From Miscanthus floridulus (taxonomy: Eukaryota; Streptophyta; Magnoliopsida; Poales; Poaceae): DNA of 64,000 bases. The notes under the pieces were generated by a model that had not been told where the DNA came from, made no database searches, and worked only from the letters and a program-made list of their open reading frames with translations. Shown piece after piece: positions 12,488 to 23,279 of this stretch. Within the stretch, counting starts at the first letter, position 1. Every line of letters starts with the position of its first letter. The stretch lies in assembly GCF_019320115.1 (NCBI RefSeq), contig NC_089595.1:105965611-106029610 (forward strand), written 5' to 3'. The position numbers and the translations under genes are program-made.

Positions 12488-13254
12488 ACATGTTGAAAGT
12501 TGGCACAATTTTATGAAATTTTGCTATATTTCTTTAGTTTATTTAATTTCTTTGAATTTTTTCGACAAATGCAAATTTGAACTGCAAGTGTGACGAATAA
12601 TGGCAATTCATGAATGCAAAAATGATATTCATGTTAGTAAGTGTTAGTTGAGGCCGTATCCAGAAACAGACCAAAAATTTCACACATCTTCACGTCGAGA
12701 CATGACCACGAACTTGCAAGCAAATAGTTTTTAAATTCTATTAAATGAAAACGGAGTCTAAAATTCATGAAACTTGTCGACAAGTCAAGATATCGCATGC
12801 GGGTGCCATGATAAAAATTTAAAAAGATTTCGAGCACATCGTCACGTATGATGCTTAGAAACCCTAACACGATGTTAGGGTTTCTAAGCATCATACGTGA
12901 CGATGTGCTCGAAATCTTTTTAAATTTTTATCATGGCACCCGCATGCGATATCTTGACTTGTCAACAAGTTTCATGAATTTCAGACTCCGTTTTCATTTA
13001 ATAGAATTTAAAAACTATTTGCTTGCAAGTTCGTGGTCATGTCTCGACGTGAAGATGTGTGAAATTTTTGGTCTGTTTCTGTATACGGCCTCAACTAACA
13101 CTTACTAACATGAATATCATTTTTGCATTCATGAATTGCCATTATTCGTCACACTTGCAGTTCAAATTTACATTTGTCGAAAAAATTCAAAGAAATTAAA
13201 TAAACTAAAGAAATATAGCAAAATTTCATAAAATTGTGCCAACTTTCAACATGT
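12488..13254. repeat. 767-bp near-perfect inverted repeat (hairpin) in the CACTA element
   Basis: Arms 12488-12868 and 12874-13254 are reverse complements around a 5-base loop (12869-12873). At three points checked, paired coordinates sum to 25742, so the arms contain no net indel; by eye there are only a handful of mismatches. Weaker symmetry continues outward into the flanking TTTGCCTAGTG words. A transcript would fold into about 380 bp of double-stranded RNA. Apparent opposite-strand ORFs here are mirror images, not genes. Confidence 0.95.
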
Positions 13255-13554
13255 AGTCTCATTTTATGTAGGGAGGCTCGATAAAAAGTTTGAAGACCAA
13301 AATTGAAAAAAAATAAATAAGTTTGCCTAGTGTGCCAGCTTGACACTATGCAAACTGGCCTCTTTGCCTAGTGTCTCATGGAAGACACTAGGCAAACTTA
13401 TTTTTTATAGTGTTTGCCTAGTGTTGAGTTATCGACACTCGGCAAAGTTAATTTTCAGTTTATATTGTTTGAGTGTTTTTTTATTTTAAAAAAATTCATA
13501 GTTCAAAAACATTCATATTTGCCCAGTGTCAAATCTAGGACATTAGGCAAATCA

Positions 13555-14010
13555 GTAGAAGACCGGTACTACTTGACCTGGTCGGTACTACCGGTAGAAG
13601 ATCGGTACTACCGCTAGGCCAAAAACCAGCACAACTGTGAAGACCTGTAGTACCGATGAACTTACGGTACTACCGTTCAGGCCGGTACTACCGGTAGAGT
13701 ACCGGTACTACCGGTAAGTCAAAAACTGGCTCAGTTGTGAAGACCTGTAGTACCGATGTACAGCCGGTACTACCGGTCAGGCCAGTACTACCGGTAGACG
13801 ACCGGTACTACCGGTAGACGACCGGTACTACCGGTAGGTCAGTTTTGAGCAAAAACACTAGGTACGAACTACCGGATGTCAGCCGGTACTACCGGTCATA
13901 CCGGTACTACCGGTCAAACAGCGGTAGTACTGCTAGGTCATTTTTCCACTGTTTTGTGAAGACCGGAAGTACTGGTACTTACAACCGGTACTACCGGAGA
14001 CACTTTGAAG
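13555..14010. repeat. Array of CCGGTACTACCGGT inverted words
   Basis: More than a dozen copies of (A)CCGGTACTACCGG(T) and close variants. There is a higher-order repeat of about 90-100 bp marked by AGACCTGTAGTACCGATG (about 13642 and 13741). The same word, in the other orientation, is clustered in LTR C around the CACTA insertion. Confidence 0.9.
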
Positions 14011-14154
14011 AAACCCAGCAGTGAGGTGTGCCAGCTATTTACTCTATTTTTACAAATAAATTTTGCAGTTGAAATTTTTTTTTGCCTAGTGTTAGATCCT
14101 GGACACTAGGCAAAGCAGGATATTCAACACTTAACTTATCCTTTCACCCGAACG

Positions 14155-14730
14155 CGAACCCTAGGCCCAGAGCGCGCGAGCTCTTTCAGCGAAAAAAATT
14201 TCACTCGCCCGCCCGCCGCCAGCGTTCGCCCGCCGCCTACCAGGGCGCTGCCGCGTGGCCACCGACGCCTCTAGCCCGGCCTGCTCGGCGGGAAGGCTTT
14301 GGCAGCCGGGCGGCCCGTGGCCAGGCCCCTGCGCAAGGCCCCTGCGCCATCCTAGGGCCCCCGCACAGCCGGTCCGGCAGCAAGGTGCCGCGGCCCCTAG
14401 CCCGGCCCCGCTCGCTAAGGAAAGGCACGGCCGCCGGGTGACCCCTGGCCGGCCCCCAGCGCCGTCCCCTGGCTGGTCCTGTGCCGCCCCATGGCTGGCC
14501 CTAGGGAGAAGGTGAGCAGCAGTAGAGAGGGAGGAGGAGGGAACAGAGAGAGAGAGGAGGAAGGTGGAGAGAAGAGGAAGCCCCATCGATCTACTCCCGT
14601 CCGCCGGTGCCCTACTTGACATTCCGTCCACCGACGTCTTGCTCTGGTGCCCCGCCCCATAAGCCAGCGCCTTGTTCCGGTGCGCCTCCTGCCGGCCTGC
14701 AGCCCCGTCCAACACCGCGTCGTCTCTTTG
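14155..14730. other. GC-rich block within the CACTA element
   Basis: About 575 bp of very GC-rich sequence (CGCCCGCCGCC-type) in an otherwise AT-rich element. Several frames are open simply because of composition, and none resembles a family I know. It could be a captured host-gene leader or first exon, or the element's own 5' leader. Confidence 0.5.
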
Positions 14731-15589
14731 ATCGACAACTAGCACGCATGAGGTTCATCGACCACTTTTGTATTCGATACATGGTGTACGAGAAGTAGTG
14801 GTACAAATATGCATAGGATGGATAAATGATGATGTTGACGGTGATTGTGTTAGTACTAGTTGTTGTTGTGTTAGTAGATGTAATTGCTTCCCTTGATATA
14901 TATGTGTTTAGCGGCCATCGTGCCGTTGGTTCATTGCAGGTTTTGAGAATCTCACCGTATAAGGGAGGTGCTGCTGAAATTTTTAGACATCTTAATTCGT
15001 TTTGTTTTTATTTGCAGGAAAAAGAAGGTGAGAAAGGAGCAGAGGCGACCCCGATCGTCTTCCTCACCGGTGTCGGTCTGCCTGCACCGTGTCGCCTCAC
15101 CACTGCACCGACCCTCCATGGCCCCGCTAGCCTGACTCCACCGCCACCTTAGGTATAACCCCTCTTTCCGTATCATGGTTGTAGGTGGCGAAGCCCAGTT
15201 AGGCGTCTCCCGTTCGAAATACATACGGTTGGAGGTATGTAAATCTTTGCATATCGATAACCATATGTGTTTCGAATTGTCCACATTTTTTTGGACAGCC
15301 CGCGGCTGCGTAGATGGATTAGTTTTCATGGTCTGCTCCTATCCGAGATAGAGTTTCGGTATCACCTCCCTGTTGTTCTCCGGATACACTCTCCTTGTCA
15401 GGACATGTATTTGGAGAACAACGGGTAGGTGCTGCCGAAATTCATTCTTAGATAGGAGTAGATCATGAAAACTAATCTCATCTACGCATCCGCGGGTGGG
15501 ATTAGGACCTATCCTCACCTATTAGATGGTAGGAACACCGTGTAGATGCAATTGATGCTTATATTACTCGCTGATACATATGTTAGAGG

Positions 15590-15802
15590 ATGGATGACCG
15601 TGAGTGGATGTACACGGGCCACAGAAGCAAGGTTGGTTTCACCAAAGAATGGATGTGCAAAACAGATGAGTTCTTGGAGTCAGCTTTTGGCGAGGCTGGT
15701 GGCAGACCTATTAAAGCTTTGTGTCCCTGCAGCAAATGTGCAAACAGAAAAAGGCAAAACAAGGTGAATGTGGGTAAACATCTATCTATGCACTGCAGAT
15801 GA
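15590..15802 (+). CDS. CACTA transposase-associated (Transpos_assoc) domain, 70 aa
   Basis: The short ORF has the signature of the N-terminal zinc-binding domain of CACTA TnpD-type transposases: a start like MDDREWMY, then the CPCSKCANRK Cys motif near residue 47 and a terminal His-Cys. The stop codon comes where the full transposase would continue, and no Transposase_21 catalytic region follows. This is a truncated relic, or possibly a small stand-alone DNA-binding product. Confidence 0.75.
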   Translation: MDDREWMYTGHRSKVGFTKEWMCKTDEFLESAFGEAGGRPIKALCPCSKCANRKRQNKVNVGKHLSMHCR

Positions 15803-15905
15803 GGACCTATCGATGCCATCGTAGAGGAGGATGAGGAGCAGCACCGGTCGCAGGAGAAGGTCGCAGGGGGAGCAGTTGCTGCTGCCGTAGGAGGAGGACG
15901 AGTGG

Positions 15906-18170
15906 GTGGAGGACGAGGAGGAGCGGGTGGAGGACGAGGAGGACGAGAGGGTGGAGGACAAGGAGGATGAGTGGGAGGAGGACAAGGACGGGGAGGAGGA
16001 GGAGGTCGAGGAGGAGGCAGCAGCAAGTTCGGCTTCCTCTGGTACACCAAGTGTGTACTTGCGAGGTCCCGTGAGCCTCCCTACACGGCCGATACCTTCT
16101 TATAGACGCCCAAAGATTGCACCCGACAGAGAAACGTAAGTAAATTAACATGTTTTCACTACTTCAAATGATATGTTCAAAAATCACACTAGAAGCTAAC
16201 TATTATTCTTAATAACTTGTGCAGGGGCTGGACGGTTGTAGAGTCTGTAGGATGTCACACGCGCAAGGTCAGTGGCATCCTTGGCCTTCTGGTCAAGGAA
16301 CACTTCCCTGGCTTGGTCCAGTTCGCCGGGAGAGAGGAGCCGCCCTACACGTTTGCCCACTATGCCAACGCCACCGATGCTACAGATCTGCTTGGCAGGA
16401 CATTCCCCAACAAGGCGGAGCGTGTGAATGCTGAGCTGTGGGTAAGTCTTCCTCACACTACATTGTTCAATACATCGCATTCATTGGATATTTTTTGAAA
16501 TAATGAATGAATACTTCATGTGTATATGCAGGATTTCTTCAGACTTCAGGAAGGCTTTGAGGACACGGTGGATGTGGTGCTAACCAAAGCATGTAAAAGA
16601 CTCGTGAAGCAGCTGCATTACGAGGCACGCGTCCAGGCCATCATAACATACCACGGGTCCTACCTTGCAACAAAGGTCATGAAGAAAGAAGCAAGAGATA
16701 TGGCACTAACCAAGGAAGAGTTCATGAAGGTAAATGTATTCGAACATTAATAATGTAGTGCTGATAGCTTTAATTTAACTTCTTATATGTCATATACTTC
16801 ATGGCTTGTAGGTGGTTCCGTGCTGGTGCTCCGGGGATCCCCGATGCTAGGAGATGATGGTGGACAAGTGGTTGGACCCCAAATGGATTGCCCAGCACAA
16901 AGCTTGTTAGGAGCACCATTTGCAGATGATAGGTGTACCACACCATCAAGGCAACCGCAGCCTCAACGGATACGCGCAAACTTGGGTACGAGAATCCATT
17001 TTTTATTATAACGTTGTATGTTGCATGATTTCTAATCATCTTACTGTTTTTCTCGCAGTCATCATCGCATGGTGGGCAGCCGGTTACCCAGTTCATGGCA
17101 TATGCCATGGCCCACAAGGGCAAGGTGAAATACGACGTCTCCTACAACCCGGAGGACCCTCCTTCGGCATACAGCAACACAACCATCCATAGCCGTCTCA
17201 GTCAGTATACTGAGATGGCAAGGGCGGTCCATGGGCCAGAGTACGATCTGAGCGCCCATGACTTTGACGGAGAGATCGTCATGAGGGTGGGAGGTGGCAA
17301 GAAGCATGGGCGGTATTGGATGGGTGATGGTGTCATCGACACGTCCTCTACTCCCACCCTCTCCCAGATCCGAGCACGGAGCACGAGCACAAGCCCGGCC
17401 ATACGTCCACGGCCAACCACTGCTTCACACCTTGTCAACGAACTCCAGGTAATTTCTATTTTATTCGTTGCTTATTGATTTTTACATACCTTTGCCTTAC
17501 TTTAACATTGGGGGTCAAATGTTGTAGGCCCAACTGCTAGAAGAAAGGAGGCTTCGCAAGGAGATGGAAGTGAGGGCGGTGGAAGAGCGGGAGGCCCAAC
17601 AACAGAGGATAGAGGAGCTGGTGGGGTTCGTGTCCACTCTTGGCGCCGCTATGGGGCGGACCATGCCAGCTAGCCTAGTCTTGCCACTTCCTCAAGTAGC
17701 TACTCCTGTGAGTACCAATATATTACTTATTATGTTCCAACCTGACATAGGGCACACTAGAAAAAATATGCAATCTCAAACATACAATATGGTGTTGGTG
17801 GTGATGGCGGTTGTTGTTGTGGTGTGGTGGTGGCAGTTGTGGTGTTCGGGTGGTGGTGGTGTTGGTGGCGGTGTATTGATATGTATGTTCTTGACGGTCA
17901 TCGTGTCGTTTGTTTTCTTGCAGGGTTTGGAAACCTCTCCGTGCAGGAGAGGTTCTGTCGAAATTTTTTATTGACGGTATCCTTTTCATTTTTTTCAGCA
18001 TCGATCGGGCGTGGCATCGAATCAAATTGGAGGGTCGCCGGCTTCATAGATTGGAGCGTCGTCGGCACCACAGCTTGAGCCAAATCAAGTGGAAGGGTCA
18101 CCGGCTTCACAGATTGGAGCGTTGCCGGCACCACAGCTTGAGCCGAATCAAGTGGAAGGGTCGCCTGGAG
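15906..18170 (+). pseudogene. CACTA second-gene protein (Ptta/En/Spm, Transposase_24-like), broken
   Basis: Exon-like blocks end or start at good GT/AG sites: 15906-16135 (acidic, Glu/Asp-rich), 16225-16441 (GWTVVESVGCHTRK), 16532-16729 (SYLATKVMKKEARDMALTKE), 16812-16985 (DKWLDPKWIAQHKAC), 17059-17448 (MAYAMAHKGKVKYDVSYNPE), 17528-17707 (Glu/Arg-rich coiled coil) and a tail from 18001 containing a 63-bp tandem repeat (about 18028-18155). The order matches the accessory CACTA protein of grasses. Two in-frame TAG codons break the 16812-16985 block, so no full protein is made from this copy. Confidence 0.75.
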
Positions 18171-18417
18171 CATCAAACCACGGGCCTCTTCACCCTTGAC
18201 AATCGTCGTGATCAGCTTGTTGTGAACTTTGTTAAGAAATTTGGTTGTGCACTTATGAACTTGTGAACTTGTGGCACATTTGGACTTTTGGTATGAACAT
18301 GTGATATATGTGAACATGTGGTTCTTATTTATGATTAATGTGATATATTTGTGGTGTTTGAATATGATTTATATTTGTGTCGCAAATGGAATAATAAAAA
18401 AAAATTAGCTTCTGGTT

Positions 18418-18900
18418 ACTTTGCCTAGTGTCAGGGGTCTGACACTAGGCAAAGGAGCCACACGTGGCACACCTGGGAACAGGCTTTGCCTAGTGTCAGG
18501 AAACTGACACTAGGCAAAGTACGCAGTTTGCCTAGTGTCGGAGGACTGACACTAGGCAAAGCTTGGCATATTTGCCTAGTGTAGGCGGCCTGACACTAGG
18601 CAAAGCTTGACATATTTGCCTAGTGTCGAACGCCTGGCACTAGGCAAACCTTGCATACTTTGCCGAGTGTCAGACCTCCGACACTAGGCAAAACGTCCGT
18701 TACGATTTTCACCGTCAGTGGAATACTTTTGCCGAAGGGTGTCCTTGACACTTAGGCAAACACTTTGTCTAGCAAAGTGCTCTTTGCCTAGTCCGCCTCT
18801 ACCGACCCTTGTTTGCCTAGTGTGACACTAGGCAAACTGTTTGCCTAGTGTTTCTGGGCCTTTGCCTAGTGCCTGCGGCACTAGGCAAATCGCGCGATTC
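18418..18900. repeat. CACTA right subterminal repeats
   Basis: At least eight paired modules of TTTGCCTAGTG ... CACTAGGCAAA, about 35-55 bp each, running up to the right terminal repeat. Each pair is itself a small inverted repeat with a variable loop. Confidence 0.92.
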
Positions 18901-20455
18901 CAGTAGTGTTGAGTATGGCTCGATATAGTGAAGATAGTAAGGAAAGGGCTTTGAGGGACTAAGCGAAGGTGAATGGCAAGCAATGACTTCGAGATCGAGG
19001 TACCATGGCTAAGGTGAAGAAGTGAATACTTACATTGAGTCTAGGTACTAATCGAGCTATGAGGAGTCATATTGTGTTGAAGATCAAATCATTAGTGAAA
19101 GTGACTTGAAGCCATGGATTGAACTCACATGTGTTGAAATAGTTTAAATCACGTGCTCAAGGTGTGTATGATCAAAGGGAGGAGACAAAGTTGATTGCAA
19201 CCCCTTATGAAGTGATATTGAGAAGAAGTGGCGTATGAAGACATTGAAGACTCAAGTGGTACAGTTAAAATGGTTATATCCTTTTGATCTTGAGTTTAGG
19301 TTATGCCACACTATAAAGAGGGTTGCAAACCTAGGTGGTCTAAGGAAGATAGAGTGCTCAAGTATTTAATTAAAATCAATTGAGAGACACTATATCACAC
19401 AAGGGCACTTAGAAATAGGGTTAGTTTTTCTATGCCTGCTGGTATTACCGACACGGGTTGGTAGTACCGGTAGGTGGTGCCATCCTCTGATTAGCGCGCC
19501 CACTGTCGGTAGTACTGATTTGGACCGGTAGTACCGACAGGACCTGTTCCTCAGCCTTGTCTAGTACTGGTAGTACTGATGTTAGTCAGTAGTACCGACA
19601 GCTCTTTGAATGGCTATTTTTTTTCTTTGAGGCATAAATATCTCTCCCCTCTCTTCTAGCTGTTACCTACTCATTCACTCACGCCCCAACTTCAGAAAAA
19701 GCGCCTCCTTTCTCTCCAAAGCTCCTCTCTTCTCTCCCCTTTCCTTCTAGCTCCAAATCTTGCAAGGATTTGAGTTGAGAGAAGGGATTTGGTGAGAGAA
19801 ACATCGATTCAAAGCTTGAGCACTTGATTTTTTTGTCAGGCCGGTTGGATTTGCATGTGTTACTCTTGGGGCTTTGCCCCTAGCCGGCTAGGCGTCGCCC
19901 AAGAGCTCCCGATCTGTGGGAGAACCTTAGAAAGTTTGTATCACCCTTGATTTTCTAGTGAAGAACTCAAGTTTACCTTTGTGGTGGCTTGAGAGAGGTA
20001 AAGAGGTGAAAGAGACTCTGACCTTAGTGGTCACCTCAACAACGTGGAGGTAGGCAAGCCTTAGTGGCGAGCTGAACCATGAGATAAACACCTTGTCTCT
20101 CTTGTGTTCTTGCTTTGTATTGCTCTATACTTGTTTGTTGGAAATTTCTAGGGTTTGGTCCCAATCTACAAAGTGGAGGTCCCGATCGACAAATTCGAGG
20201 TGGTACAAGGGCAAGGGAGTACCACATCACCTTCATCTACATCTTAGGAAGTGAGGTAAAACTCAGATCTAAATTTGGAGCTCTTTATCTCAAATTTTGT
20301 AGCTTCCCTATAGGGGTCGGTACTACCGACTGACGTCGGTACTACCGGTTAAAGTCGGTACTACCGACAGTTGTTGACTTGCTGTGTTGAGTTTGTGTTG
20401 AAGATTTTTTCTAGGCCTATTCACCCTCCCTCTAGGCGACATCAAGGTCCTTTCA

Positions 20456-21860
20456 GCGCCCCTAGTGCCCTCCTTCAGAGCACCTTCCCTGCTCACTGTT
20501 GCCACCTCTCCACCACCGCCATCGTTGTGGATGGCAGGGTTGTTGTATCCCCCTTGTGAATATAGATCCAGGGCCGGGCGTCCTCCATCTACCACTACAG
20601 ATGATGCTTCCCAAGGTAGAGCCTCATCTCGGTCGCCGCTTGTCTCATGACATCATCCACCGACACTGCTATCCGCCATCGTTGAGGTTGCCAAGGCAAT
20701 GGTCCCCTTTTTCCACCATGGCCATGACCCCTTTCTCTCTAGTTGTTCCATCTCGTCTTGCTTGTGAGATTGGGTTGGAGATCAACATGGAGGTCGCCTT
20801 TCGTCTCAACACCGCACAAGAAAGTAAGTCGTTGTTGGTCGCCAAAGTCCAACTTTGCAAGGAGCTAGAGGCCTTCTTGGACGCGACCATGCATTCACAA
20901 GTTGTTGTGGCTCCATGCCTTGCTAAGGAGGTTCCCATTGATTAATGCACTCATCAACATGCCATAACCGCTATCTTCAGTGTTATCCTCGACACCCTCA
21001 ATTCCTCTGCGTCACCCAAAAAGATCATCTCTGGTCAGTTAGGATTAGGGTTGCTATGGCTTGGCGATAGCTCCACCTCCTCCTGGTCGCTAGGTTGCCT
21101 TCCCACACCTGATGCTCAATTGCAAATCTCATTGGAGGTGTCCACCCCTGGTTAGGTTGCACTTAGTGAAGATTGCCATTTGGATTCCATTGGGTTAGAT
21201 GGAATTATTGGCAGCTCTATGCCAAATCATGGATGTTTCTCCTAGTCATCGGCCGCAGAAGGTGGCCGCTCTTTGCATTGTTCCCTTGGCTTCCATTGTC
21301 ACAACAAGTTACCACCTAGGGCATCCTAGGGGCTTCTTCTGCTAGTTTTTACACCTTTGTCGTGGTCACCAGTCGTGGTGGTTAGAACTCGTATTCAGGT
21401 CAACATAATTATTATCGATAAGAGTAACAGGTGATTTGTCATTCGGTCATGGTGAGCATTGACTCCACTGTGTAGGATGTCAAGAAGTGCTTGAAGAAGC
21501 TAGTTAGACATTGCCTAAGTGCTCATCTGGCTGCCAAGTGCCAAGGATGCATCATCTACTACAAGTCTAAATGATTTGAAGGGAATACCCCCTAGACATG
21601 TTGTTGACGGGATGTTTGGAGGTCTAGCTAGTTTGAAGTTTTAATTGCTTTGTGAGGGTTTGATCGTGGGTCGAGCTCAATACCACGAGTAGTAGCCCTT
21701 CGTGTATGTCATAGGTCGTTGGTCGTTTTTGTAACGTTTTATGTAATAGCCTTCTAACTTTTTACCTACACCAAGACGGTTAGCCAGGTCCTAGGATCTA
21801 GTCATCGTATACCTACCTTCCTCTTAATGAAACACGTGCTCGGACATATTTACGGAAAAA
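20456..21860 (+). mobile_element. Decayed LINE-like (non-LTR) insertion, tentative
   Basis: Between LTR C and ALIS exon 4. Short coding-like pieces read plus-strand: Leu/Lys-rich text at 20760-20945, and a possible zinc-knuckle remnant near 21490-21570 (HCLSAHLAAKCQGC). The 3' end, ACACGTGCTCGGACATATTTACGG followed by a short A run, resembles grass LINE tails. There is no intact ORF and no clear target duplication. It could also be a degenerate gene fragment. Confidence 0.4.
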
Positions 21861-22737
21861 GAAATGGATTCAGGCTATCATATACATGTATCAAGTGGCA
21901 TATATAAACCCACATTCCAATGACATACTCACAGTGATCTTTCTTGTGCATGCTTTGTCAGTCTTGGTATCCTGAATGAACCCGACCTTGTCGTTCGCGG
22001 ATACGCACTCGGCATCATATATATCGATCTATCAACTCAACAGTCTGTGTGCAAATCAGGTTATTAACAGAGGATGGGGCCAAGTGCATCTCATAGTGTT
22101 GCAATTTTCGTTTCATATATACTGAAAACGTGAAAGCCGCATACATTCTGTGATGCAGCCAGCGAGGCGAGGCCAATTGGGACGAAGATGACGCCGATGA
22201 GCGAGAAAGCGCCAATGACCTAGCCAATGAATATATATATTCAGGTTAGGAGAGAGAGAGAGCACTGCACATGGTTAGAGTAAAGAATTTTATTATTTGG
22301 AATCACAGAAGATGGCATGCGTACAATTCCAGGAGTTAATAGTGGCTTGCATGCTGGAAGCTCCTGCTGGGTAAACTTAGAATCTGCTCACATCGAAGAC
22401 GAAGAGACTATTCAATTGCGGAAACATGCATGGATCAATCCCCCAAGACATATATTATTGGTCATATGCCATTCGAAATGTTATTAAAATTTGACAGTAA
22501 TTGCTAGTGACCAGTAAGTCTTTAAATGGGAACCTAGCTACACCATGGCGCACATGAAAACAAAAGGACAATTTGAAATTTGATCCCCCACAACAATTCG
22601 AAGCGTATGACAGCGACAGATCAAACTGAGAGAACAGATGCAATTATGCAAAGGAGGAAGGACAGCAACCGCATACACTTGGGTTTCTTGGACACCCGCG
22701 AGGCCAAGGAGTCGTTCTCCGATGCTGGCAAACTCAT

Positions 22738-23213
22738 CTGCGCAAGCAACAACCACATCGGCGGCGGTCAAAGCATGCACGATCGCAGCCCCGTATATCA
22801 GCAGGCCCAAAGTGTGCACCTGTTCTGGGCCTCCAAATTTCTGGGACCACCAAATTTAGTATACATATAATCCATCAGCCCATCAGCCCATAAAACTTGG
22901 CAGGCCATCGGACTCCTTCCCCATAGTCCATAGCCCATACGTAGTTACGTACGCATATAGGCCTGGAAGTCGGCACTCGGCAGCGACGTTTGCTGCAATC
23001 CTTTCATCGTTGCGCCGCTGCAGCTGGAGCTGCTAGACCTAGACGCGGCTGTTCGGCACGGCATCGCGGGCTCGCGGCGATCACGATTCACGGATCACGC
23101 AAAGATCGGCATCGCCAAGAAGCAGCTGTCATCCGCTAGCGCCGAGAACCAACACCAACACGTCGTCGTCGGCAGCTCGGTAGTCGGTACGCACACAAAT
23201 TTCATCTTCAATT
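22738..23213. other. Shared upstream DNA between the ALIS start and the hAT relic
   Basis: Five-prime flank of the minus-strand ALIS gene and upstream of the plus-strand hAT relic. GC content rises at 22980-23180. No clear TATA box in either direction and no coding family recognised. Confidence 0.4.
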
Positions 23214-23279
23214 GTGTACAAGAGATTTCAGATTTGTATTATAATTAGGGAATTTCACAGGAGATTTCAGATTTGCATC

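Larger units (their letters stand above)
12044..18908. mobile_element. Non-autonomous CACTA (En/Spm-type) element, 6865 bp
   Basis: Ends are CACTACTGGAA...GATTTGCCTAG on the left and its complement on the right (18881-18908, ...GATTCCAGTAGTG). A 3-bp target duplication TTG flanks it (12041-12043, 18909-18911). Subterminal zones are packed with TTTGCCTAGTG and its complement CACTAGGCAAA, the presumed TnpA-type binding words. Inside are a hairpin, a palindromic-word array, a GC-rich block, a Transpos_assoc ORF and a broken second gene. The large TnpD (Transposase_21) core was not found, so mobilisation would need a partner element. Confidence 0.95.
11723..20455 (+). mobile_element. Sirevirus-like LTR C, interrupted by the CACTA element
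   Basis: Starts TGTAAGTGCATCTAGCCC and ends CATCAAGGTCCTTTCA after a TCACCCTCCCTCTAGGCG block. It is therefore TG...CA, and both ends resemble LTR B. Removing the CACTA element and one 3-bp target copy leaves about 1865 bp. It contains two clusters of GGTAGTACCG/GGTACTACCG inverted words (19437-19610 and 20315-20372). No primer-binding site follows, so it looks like a solo LTR. The flanking pentamers (GCTCT left, GCGCC right) do not match, so it may instead be a recombinant or truncated copy. It lies in intron 4 of the ALIS gene. Confidence 0.75.
10507..22737 (-). pseudogene. ALA-interacting subunit (CDC50/LEM3, ALIS) gene split by transposons
   Basis: All seven exons can be traced: 22677-22737 (ATG; ends SKKPK), 22325-22383 (SKFTQQELPACKPLLTPGI), 22145-22219 (first membrane segment, VIGAFSLIGVIFVPIGLASL), 21933-22044 (VELIDRY then AECVSANDKVGFIQD), 11348-11418, 10898-11201 (CGLIAWSLFNDTYSF) and 10507-10784 (ends VILYVIKPR, stop). 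Junctions are GT-AG and in phase. ALIS proteins chaperone P4-ATPase lipid flippases from the ER; a protein of about 318 residues would be normal. Three lesions are seen: four extra bases of AT type in exon 4 (about 22017-22024), one base missing in the C run at 10634-10637 in exon 7, and about 10.5 kb of transposon DNA in intron 4. Grass introns can tolerate long insertions, but the two frameshifts argue for a pseudogene unless they are sequencing errors. Confidence 0.9.

Noticed and set aside
12634..13108. Two opposite-strand 86-codon frames with nearly the same protein
   Set aside because: They are mirror images produced by the 767-bp inverted repeat, not genes.
13555..14010. CCGGTACTACCGGT array as centromeric or telomeric satellite
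   Set aside because: Too short, too irregular, and confined within one transposon.
14161..14745. 194-codon minus-strand frame in the CACTA element
   Set aside because: Open in several frames because of GC content; antisense to the element's gene direction.
15583..16050. Pro/Arg-rich minus-strand frame
   Set aside because: Shadow of the GAGGAG-rich acidic coding stretch on the plus strand.
12062..18890. Regular TTTGCCTAGTG repeats as a CRISPR-like array
   Set aside because: Plant nuclear CACTA subterminal words in both orientations, with uneven spacing and no spacer-repeat regularity.
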